A stretch of 13,516 bases of DNA from an uncultured bacterium (GTDB taxonomy: Bacteria > Patescibacteriota > Gracilibacteria > BD1-5 > UBA6164), in the NCBI GenBank assembly GCA_947311335.1, contig CAMZKR010000126.1:1-13516 (forward strand), in the 5' to 3' direction. Each line of letters starts with the position of its first letter. The first letter of the stretch is position 1. Made by a program: the position numbers and the translations under genes. The notes beneath the pieces are model-generated. The model was given only the letters and a program-made list of their open reading frames with translations. It searched no databases and was not told the origin of the DNA. Shown here piece by piece: positions 6,903 to 13,516 of the stretch.

Positions 6903-8408
6903 TTATTTATTTAATTCTACAACTTTTTTAATAAGTTCAATTAATTTTTTTTCTATATTTTCATTTATAACTTTTTCTTTTCTAATAGAATCGATTATTG
7001 TTTTTTCATCCTCTAATGAAATATATAAATTGGATTCTATTTCTAATATTTTATTTACAGGAATTATATCAAAATACCCCTTTCATCCAGCATATATAGC
7101 ACAAACTTGTTTAGCTGTTTCTATAGGAGTGTTTTTTCATTGTTTAATTAAAGTCATCATTCTTTCTCATCTCTCAAGTTGTTTTCTTGTAGCTTCATCT
7201 AAATCAGAAGCAAATTGTGAAAAAGCTGCCAACTCCCTATATTGAGCTAAATCAAGTTTTAAATTACCAGCTATTTTTTTCATAGCCTTCATTTGAGCTG
7301 ATCATCATACTCTTGATACAGAAAGTCACACATTAATAGCTGGTTTTTGTCAACTATTAAAAAGATCTGAATCTAAAAATATTTGCCCATCAGTAATAGA
7401 TATTACATTTGTAGGAATATAGGCAGAAACATCTCATGCTTGTGTTTCAATAATAGGTAAAGCTGTTAAACTTCATCCTCATAATTCATCATTTAATTTA
7501 GCTGATCTTTCAAGCAATCTTGAATGGAGATAGAATACATCTCAAGGATAAGCTTCTCTTCATGGTGGTCTTCTTAAAAGTAATGCCATTTCTCTATAAG
7601 CTGTTGCTTGTTTACTTAAGTCGTCATATATTATTAAAGCATGTTTTCCATTAAGCATAAAATATTCTGCCATAGCACACCCGGAATATGGAGCTAAATA
7701 TTGCATTGCAGCAGGTAAAGAAGCTCAAGCTGAAACTATAATTGTATAATCCATTGCTCAAGCATTTTTTAACTCTTCGGCTATTCTTGAAATTTTTCAT
7801 TCTTTTTGTCCAATAGCAACATAAACACAAATCATATTTTGACCTTTTTGATTCAAAATAGTATCTATTGCTATTTGTGTTTTACCAGTTTGTCTATCTC
7901 AAATTATAAGTTCTCTTTGTCCTCTTCATACTGGAACTAAAGCATCTACTGCTTTTATACCTGTTTCCATTGGTTCATGTACTGATTTTCTTGACATAAC
8001 TCAAGAAGCCACTCTTTCAACTGGATAAAATTCTTTTGATTTAATTTCTCAAAGTCAATCAATAGGAATTCAAAGAGAATCTACAACCCTACCAATAAGT
8101 TCTTCTCAAACAGGAACCTCTAGTATTCTAGAAGTAGCTTTTACTTTTTCTCATTCTTTTACTTTCTCAAATCCAGATAAAATAACTACTCAAACAAAAT
8201 GTTCTTCTAAATTTAAAGCTACTCATGTCGCTCAAGAATCAAATTCAACTACTTCATTATAAGAAACTCCTCTTAAACCAGAAACTTTCGCAATAGAGTC
8301 TCATAAATAAAAAACTTCTCCGATATTTTCTATTTCTGGAGTTAATTCAACAGAATCTATCTTAGTTTCAATTTCACTTATTATATTATTTAATAAATCT
8401 CTTGACAT
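6903..8408 (-). CDS. atpA: F1 ATP synthase alpha subunit
   Basis: 501 aa, close to the usual length. The P-loop GDRQTGKT is at residues 170-177, with the first Gly encoded by TGA and the second by GGT. Other signatures include [87 protein letters not shown] (given as landmarks across residues about 265-308) and [29 protein letters not shown]. The last 80 residues are the alpha-helical C-terminal domain. Alpha binds nucleotide without catalysis and supplies the arginine finger, within ISVSRVGGSAQ-like VGLSVSRVGGSAQ. It follows atpH by 21 nt. Confidence 0.98.
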
Positions 8409-8429
8409 AAAACAAAATTAAAATTTAAA

Positions 8430-8777
8430 TTATTTTTTTAATATCTTTTCTATTCTAGAATAACTAACATCAACCATATTATCATCAAAATAAATTCTTA
8501 TTCATCAATTTATATTATCAATCTTCTTAAATATTATATCTTCTTTATTTGGTTTTATATTAAAAATTTTAGAATAAATTTTTAAACTTTCTTCAAACAC
8601 AATATCTTTTCATATACTAGAAAAATACTCCACTAATAAATAATGTTTATTAAGTAATTTTCTTTTAAATAAATTCTCTCACCTTTTTCCTAATTGATTT
8701 CTCATTAAAGAATAAAGCTTAAGTCATTTTAATATTTCTTTTAGGTCAGAAGATTTAATAGAATCAATTATTTTCAT
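8430..8777 (-). CDS. atpH: F1 ATP synthase delta subunit, short form
   Basis: 115 aa from ATG at 8777, 11 nt after atpF and 21 nt before atpA, the standard atpH position. The C-terminus contains INGGIRIYFDDNMVDVSYSRIEKIL (from residue 89), matching the delta/OSCP ending 'GGh-h-h-x-D-x-hhD-x-Sh-x-x-x-h'. Upstream, KHYLLVEYFSSIGK resembles the linker between domains. Family members are usually about 175-180 aa, so most of the N-terminal six-helix domain that grips the top of F1 is missing or strongly reduced. No in-frame upstream start is evident other than by running into atpF. The identity rests on the C-terminal motif and operon position. Confidence 0.85.
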
Positions 8778-8788
8778 AAAATATTTTT

Positions 8789-9262
8789 TTATATAGAATC
8801 AATATTCTTTTCTAGATAATCTCTAGAAACTTTTTCTTTTTCAAACAACTTAGAATTTAGCTTTAATGCTAAATCAACTACTTTAGATTTTATAGAGTTT
8901 AACATATCAAGTTTTTCTCTTTCTATATCAGTTTTAGATGTTTCTATTATATTAGAAGCTTCTCTTTCAGCTTCCAAAATTAAATTTTCTTTCTTTTGTC
9001 TAGCTACTCATTCAGCTTCTAAAACAAGTTCTTTTCATCTTTCTTTTGCCTTCAATAAAATCTCTTCTTTTTCTTCTTCAGCTTTTTTAATCAAACCATC
9101 TATATTATTATAATCGTCTTCTAATTTTTTATGTTTATCTTCCCATTCATCAAGATAAGCTAAATATGGTTTAAATATAAACTTATTTAAAACCCATATA
9201 ATAATAAGAAGTAATACAAATTGTATTATAAATGTATTAGGATCCACAAATTTCAAATCCAT
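8789..9262 (-). CDS. atpF: Fo ATP synthase b subunit
   Basis: 157 aa. One N-terminal transmembrane helix (about residues 10-30, FIIQFVLLLIIIWVLNKFIF) is followed by KPYLAYLDEWEDKHKKLEDD and then a long, charged, heptad-like helix rich in Ala, Glu, Lys and Arg. This is the b-subunit layout: membrane anchor and peripheral stalk reaching to delta and alpha. In-frame TGA codons at 9032-9034 (Gly77) and 9008-9010 (Gly85) break it into two pieces under the standard code. It lies between atpE and atpH, 27 nt after atpE. Length is as expected for bacterial b. Confidence 0.95.
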
Positions 9263-9289
9263 ATATTTTTTTTAAAATTAAAATTCTAA

Positions 9290-9520
9290 TTATATAACAA
9301 AACCTATTATCAAAGAAACAACCAAAGCATATATAGCAACTGCTTCAGCAAATGCCATAGAAAGAATTGCTAAACCTTGTATTTTACCAGAAGCTTCTGG
9401 ATTTCTTCATAAAGCTTCTAATGCTCCTTTACCAATAAGACCTACTCAAACACCAGGTCAAATTGCTCCTACTCAAATAGCAAGTGCCATAGCAAGCATT
9501 CTCATTCCTTCAGTTTCCAT
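9290..9520 (-). CDS. atpE: Fo ATP synthase c subunit (proton type)
   Basis: 76 aa, two transmembrane hairpin helices. Helix 1 contains IGPGVGVGLIGKGALEALGRNPEASGKIQ (landmarks at residues 20-48), with the polar RNPE loop that contacts gamma and epsilon. Helix 2 has AFAEAVAIYALVVSLI with the essential carboxylate E59. Sodium-binding c subunits carry Gln in the helix-1 GxG region and Ser/Thr next to the Glu; here these are Val and Ala-Val, so coupling to protons is more likely. This assignment is by comparison with known Na+-type motifs from memory. Several of the packing glycines are TGA. The gene lies 71 nt after atpB. Confidence 0.96.
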
Positions 9521-9591
9521 AAACAAATAATTAATATATAAAAATAAAAATCTAAAAGAAAAAATATTTTTTTCTTTCTACATCTTTATTT

Positions 9592-10446
9592 TTAATGTTC
9601 AGCTTTCGCATTTTTAAAATAAGCAACCATTAATCAGGCAAATACTAAAGCTTGTACAAAAGCGACAAATACTTCAAAAAACCAAAAAGGTATACTCATA
9701 AGTCTTCAAATTTCAAAAAAAGATTCTGTTGCTAAAGCAGACAAATATCATATAACACTAATAAGAACAATTCATGCAAATATATTACCAAAAAGCCTTA
9801 ATGATAATGACATCATAGCGGAAGGGATAGATATAATATGTAACCATCCAACAAATACATTTACACATCTTTCAATTATACTATTTCAAGAAAAATTAAA
9901 TAAATAATTTTTTAAAGTTTTAGAAGCTGAATGAGTTTTTACTTCAATAAATAATAGAGTAAAAATAGTAATTATAGCAAGTATTAAAGTAGTATTTAAA
10001 TCTGAATGCATTGGCCTTAAATAATCTAATATCCCAATAGAAACAGAAGATCAAAACCAGTCAATTATAAGTCAAAATAAATTTCAAAAAAGTATAATAG
10101 AAAAAAATCAAATTATTAAAGAAAAATATTTTCTAGAATCTTCTCTATTTCAAAAAGAATCTCTTAAATATTCATCAGCATATTTTATATATGTAATAAA
10201 AAAAAGTTTAATTTTTGATGTTTTTTTTGATTTAAGTGCCTTATTTCAAATAATTGAAAAAATTATAACTATAATAAGAAATAAAAAAGTTGTAAAAGTT
10301 GTTGTTGAAACATAATTTGATCCAAATATTTTTTTTCATTGCATAGCAGGAATATGTGGTCAATGATGAACTTCAGTATGTGTTTCATCTATTTTAATAT
10401 GACCATTATTAACTTCATTATTTTTTATCATTTTCTCTGTTTTCAT
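9592..10446 (-). CDS. atpB: Fo ATP synthase a subunit
   Basis: 284 aa from ATG at 10446; a second in-frame ATG at 10431, with GAGAAA just upstream, would give 279 aa. Either start overlaps the atpZ-like gene. The N-terminal tail is polar and His-rich. Several transmembrane helices follow. The key motif SLRLFGNIFAG has the conserved channel arginine at about residue 217, and the C-terminal helix carries PFWFFEVFVAFVQALVFAGL, with the usual Glu and Gln. Subunit a forms the ion half-channels against the c-ring. A lysine-rich stretch near residues 68-80 is unusual but sits in a loop. Length is ordinary. Confidence 0.95.
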
Positions 10447-10660
10447 TTTTTATATTATTTAAGTCTGTTAATATCTTTTTTAAATAAAAATACATAATTA
10501 TAGTTAGTGGGACTATTGAAATAGCTACAAAAACCAATTTCATTGTTCATTTTGTTTTAAAAATCGCATCCAGTATATGTCAAAGACTTAAAAATGCAAA
10601 TAAATTTATTACAATAATAAGTGTTATATTAAACATTCGTTTACCCAACATAAAAAACAT
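10418..10660 (-). CDS. AtpZ/AtpI-like small ATP synthase accessory membrane protein
   Basis: 80 aa, the first gene of the atp operon, overlapping atpB by 29 nt (14 if the shorter atpB start is used). Two hydrophobic helices (about residues 9-27 and 40-60) flank a loop with GHILDAIFKTKG, which resembles the 'G-x-x-hD-x-x-h-x-T' loop of AtpZ-type proteins. In other bacteria such proteins help assemble the c-ring or bind Ca/Mg; the role here is inferred. ATGs also occur at 10651 and 10636, and no ribosome binding site decides between them. Sequence similarity is low, so the name rests on size, topology and position. Confidence 0.65.
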
Positions 10661-10688
10661 TAAAATTAAATAATTTTTTAAAAAATGT

Positions 10689-10715
10689 AGAATACTCAGA
10701 TATTGAAAATATCAA
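10689..10715 (-). promoter_or_regulatory. Candidate atp operon promoter
   Basis: On the minus strand TTGATA (10710-10715) and TATTCT (10689-10694) are 15 bp apart, shorter than ideal. It is the only plausible pair upstream of the atp genes. A small dyad GATATT-GAA-AATATC (10698-10712) overlaps it and might be an operator or chance. Confidence 0.25.
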
Positions 10716-10737
10716 ATAAAAATAAGAAATAAATCTT

Positions 10738-10765
10738 TTGACTTATAATTATTAGCACATATAAT
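10738..10765 (+). promoter_or_regulatory. Sigma-70 promoter of clpB
   Basis: TTGACT (10738-10743) and a consensus TATAAT (10760-10765) are separated by 16 bp, with predicted start near 10772. The clpB start codon is about 34 nt downstream. The -10 lies across the end of the first arm and the spacer of the CIRCE-like repeat, so a bound repressor would block it. Confidence 0.75.
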
Positions 10766-10778
10766 TCCTATGTGCTAA
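10752..10778. promoter_or_regulatory. CIRCE-like inverted repeat (probable HrcA operator)
   Basis: TTAGCACAT (10752-10760), 9-bp spacer, ATGTGCTAA (10770-10778): perfect 9-9-9 symmetry. The canonical CIRCE element is TTAGCACTC-N9-GAGTGCTAA, so the outer seven bases of each arm and the spacer length agree, and only the inner two differ, symmetrically. HrcA represses heat-shock genes through this site. It overlaps the clpB promoter, which fits heat-shock control of the disaggregase. It can also form a stem in the transcript. Confidence 0.82.
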
Positions 10779-10805
10779 ATAGATTTTATTATCTAACCAA
10801 AAATT

Positions 10806-13394
10806 ATGAATATAGAAAAATTTACATTAAATGCTTCAAAAAGGATATCTGAAGCGCAAAACTTAGCAAATAAACATAGAAATTCTAGTATAGAATCTTT
10901 ACATTTATTATTTGCTATGGTGTCTAGTGAAGATTCTTTAGTTAAAGAAATATTACTTGAATTATGAGTTGATTTACAAATACTAGCTTGAAATTTAAAA
11001 AAAGAAATTGAAAAGTTACCTAAAATAGATTGAAATTATCAAATTTCTCTTTCTCCTGATCTAAATAGAGTTTTTATAGAATCTCAAAATATAGCAGATA
11101 AAATGAAAGATGACTACACTACAGAAGAACATTTACTTTTAGCTTTAATAGATTTTTGAGACAATAAAACAAAAGAGATATTAAAAACTTTTGCTATAAC
11201 AAATTCTAAAATTAGAGATATTATTAAAAATATGAGAAATTGAGAAAAAGTTACAGATAATGACCCTGAAAATAAGATGAATGCTTTAAAAAAATATTGA
11301 ATAGATTTAGTGGAACAAGCTAAAAAATGAAAAATAGATCCTGTTATTTGAAGAGAAGAAGAAATAAGAAGAACCTTGCAAATATTAAGTAGAAGAACTA
11401 AAAATAACCCAGTATTAGTTTGAGAACCATGAGTTTGAAAAACAGCTATTATTGAATGAATTGCATTAAAAATAGCAGACAAGGATGTACCAGATAACCT
11501 AAAACAAAAAAGAATAATAACTCTTGATATGTGAGCATTACTTGCTTGAGCAAAGTACAGATGAGAATTTGAAGAAAGATTAAAAGCAGTTATTAAAGAA
11601 ACTGAAAAATCAAATGGCAATATAATACTTTTTATAGATGAAATCCATACTATAGTTTGAGCATGATCTACAGAATGACAAGGTGATGCTTCAAATTTAT
11701 TAAAACCAAGTTTAGCAAGATGAGCATTACATCTAATAGGGGCAACAACAATAAATGAATACAGAAAGTATATAGAAAAAGATTCTGCTTTAGAAAGAAG
11801 ATTTGCTTCTGTTATGGTAGATGAACCTTCTGTAGAAGAAACTTTAGCAATTATAAGATGAATCAAAGATAAATATGAAGCTCATCACTGAATTAAAATA
11901 ACTGACAGTGCTATAGAATCCAGTGTTACCCTTAGTACAAAATTTATAACAGATAGAAAATTACCCGATAAAGCTATTGATTTGATGGATGAAGCTTTAG
12001 CTTCTGTAAAAATGAAATCTATTTCAAAACCTATAGAGCTTGATGTACTTGAAAAGGAACTTAGGACATTAGAAATCGAACTAGAAGCTAAAAAATGAGA
12101 AAAACAAACACCAAAAGAAAAACTTGAAAAATTAGAAAAAAGTATAGCTAGTAAAAAAGAACAAGTAGCTTCTCTAAAATCAGCTTGGCAAAAAGAAAAA
12201 GATTTAATTAATTCTTTAAAAGAAAAAAGAGAATTTTTAGAAGAATTAAAAGCAAAAGCTCAAATATTAGAAAGAGAGTGAAACTTATGAGAAGTGGCTA
12301 AAATTAGATACTGAGATATTCCAAATACTCAAAAAGAAATAGAAGAAACTGAAAAAAACTTATCTAGCTTACATTCTAGGTGAAAAAGTTTTTTAAGAGA
12401 TAAAGTTACTGAGGAGGATATAGCAGAAATTATATCTAAATGGGCTGGTGTTCCTATAACTAAATTACTTGAAAGTGAAAAAGAGAAGTTGCTTAAATTA
12501 GAAGATTACTTAAAACAAAAAGTAGTATGACAAAATAAAGCAATAACAGCAGTGGCAAATGCTATAAGAAGAGCTAAAGCATGATTAAATGAAGAAGGTA
12601 AACCTATTTGAAGTTTTTTATTTTTAGGTCCAACTTGAGTATGAAAAACAGAAACTGCTAAAACTTTAGCAGAACTTCTTTTTGATAACAAAAATGCTTT
12701 TATAAGAATAGATATGAGTGAATATATGGAAAAACATTCTGTTTCAAGACTTATATGAGCTCCTCCTGGATATATAGGTCATGATGAAGGTGGTCAATTA
12801 ACAGAAGCTGTAAGAAGAAAGCCTTATAGCGTGATACTTTTCGATGAAATAGAAAAAGCACATAGTGATGTTTTTAATACTCTTCTTCAAGTTTTAGATG
12901 ATGGTATATTAACTGATAGTAAATGAAGAACTGTTAATTTTAAAAATACAATAATTATATTAACATCAAATATATGATGAAATCATATAATGGAATTAAC
13001 AAAAAAATGAAAAACAAATGCAGAAATATACAAAGAATTAGAACCTGAATTAAAACATTATTTTAAACCAGAATTTTTAAATAGAATAGATGATATAATT
13101 GTCTATAATCCATTATCTGAGAAAGATATGCTTGCTATTGTAGACATACTTCTTCAAAATGTAATAAAAATATTAAAAGAAAAAGAAATAAAAGTAAGTT
13201 TTAGTGAAAAATTAAAAAAATATCTTATAAAAATCGGTTATTCAAAAGAATTTTGAGCAAGACCTTTAAAAAGAGCTATTACAAGTGTTGTTTTAAATTC
13301 CTTGTCAACAATGCTATTATCTAATGAAATAAAATCTTGAGATAATATAAAGCTTGATGTAGATGAAAAAGGTGAATTAGTGATTGAAAAATAG
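10806..13394 (+). CDS. clpB: ClpB disaggregase (Hsp104/ClpB AAA+ chaperone)
   Basis: 862 aa, near the usual length (about 857). Residues 1-145 are the double Clp-N domain. AAA-1 has P-loop GEPGVGKT at 206-213 (all three Gly are TGA) and Walker B D278-E279 in FIDEIHT, then GAGSTEGQGDASN. Residues about 400-530 are the long charged coiled-coil M domain, which sets ClpB apart from ClpA and ClpC. It is followed by ISKWAGVPITKL with TGG-coded Trp. AAA-2 has GPTGVGKT at 608-615, SEYMEKHSVSRLIGAPPGYIGHDEGGQ nearby, Walker B D680-E681 in LFDEIEKAH, and LTSNIGG plus the C-terminal FGARPLKRAI sensor-2. It unfolds aggregated proteins with DnaK, hydrolysing ATP as a hexamer. No Shine-Dalgarno is seen. 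It is monocistronic, under the CIRCE-like promoter, ending at a terminator. Confidence 0.98.
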
Positions 13395-13405
13395 ATATAT
13401 TCCAC

Positions 13406-13437
13406 AAAAAAAGCTTTTAAAATTAAAAGCTTTTTTT
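13406..13437 (+). terminator. Intrinsic terminator of clpB
   Basis: Arms 13406-13420 and 13423-13437 are perfect reverse complements (AAAAAAAGCTTTTAA / TTAAAAGCTTTTTTT) with a 2-base centre. The hairpin begins 11 nt after the clpB stop, and its descending arm ends in seven T. The stem is AT-rich, as suits this genome. Confidence 0.85.
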
Positions 13438-13516
13438 GATAAGTAATTAAATTAGAATTTTTATTTAATAAAAGTATAATAGTAAATGTTAATACTTTTT
13501 TAGAAGATTTATATAA
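13438..13516. other. AT-rich sequence after clpB, no gene seen
   Basis: No open frame with a credible start. TATAAT occurs on the plus strand at 13475-13480 with only a poor -35 (TTAGAA), so it may belong to a following gene off the edge. Nothing else can be supported. Confidence 0.4.

Noticed and set aside
8430..8777. Short atpH as a frameshifted pseudogene
   Set aside because: The frame is intact, the spacing to both neighbours is normal and the C-terminal motif is kept, so a real shortened form is more likely.
11114..11866. A 250-aa minus-strand open frame
   Set aside because: It is antisense to the clpB AAA-1 region. It is open only because TGA-Gly codons become TCA on the other strand, and it resembles no family.
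10806..13394. UGA read as tryptophan (Mycoplasma-like code)
   Set aside because: P-loops would become EPWVWKT instead of GEPGVGKT, and conserved tryptophans already use TGG.

Overview
The window comes from an AT-rich bacterium that reads UGA as glycine (genetic code 25). This points to the candidate phyla Absconditabacteria (SR1) or Gracilibacteria (BD1-5). The evidence is direct. In ClpB the first P-loop reads GEPGVGKT only if all three glycines are TGA. AtpD, AtpA, AtpE and HxsB likewise recover their invariant glycines from TGA, while conserved tryptophans use TGG. Under the standard code almost every gene here looks shattered; under code 25 they are full-length. Shine-Dalgarno sequences are mostly absent or weak.

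Left third (1-2992, minus strand): a His-Xaa-Ser (Hxs) radical-SAM peptide-modification locus. In transcription order it holds hxsD (with an unusual acidic tail), a 66-aa gene that may be a second HxsD-like protein, the radical-SAM enzyme hxsB, and a precursor hxsA that runs off the left edge. HxsA ends, as far as visible, in 18 tandem Xaa-Ser-His units (17 GSH plus one CSH). It also carries four scattered H-x-S-G motifs upstream. This is the most interesting part of the window. A partner hxsC, if present, would lie beyond the left edge.

Middle (3080-10660, minus strand): an F1Fo ATP synthase operon in the order atpZ-like, atpB, atpE, atpF, atpH, atpA, atpG, then three foreign genes (a small two-helix membrane protein, an RNase HI, a 42-aa rubredoxin-like zinc-ribbon protein), then atpD and atpC. 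A near-perfect 20-bp inverted repeat follows atpC and separates this operon from hxs. A candidate internal promoter sits directly after atpG.

Right part (10661-13516): a 145-bp divergent intergenic region carries a CIRCE-like inverted repeat overlapping a good sigma-70 promoter. It drives clpB on the plus strand, which ends at a strong terminator hairpin. No tRNA, rRNA, insertion sequence or CRISPR array was seen.
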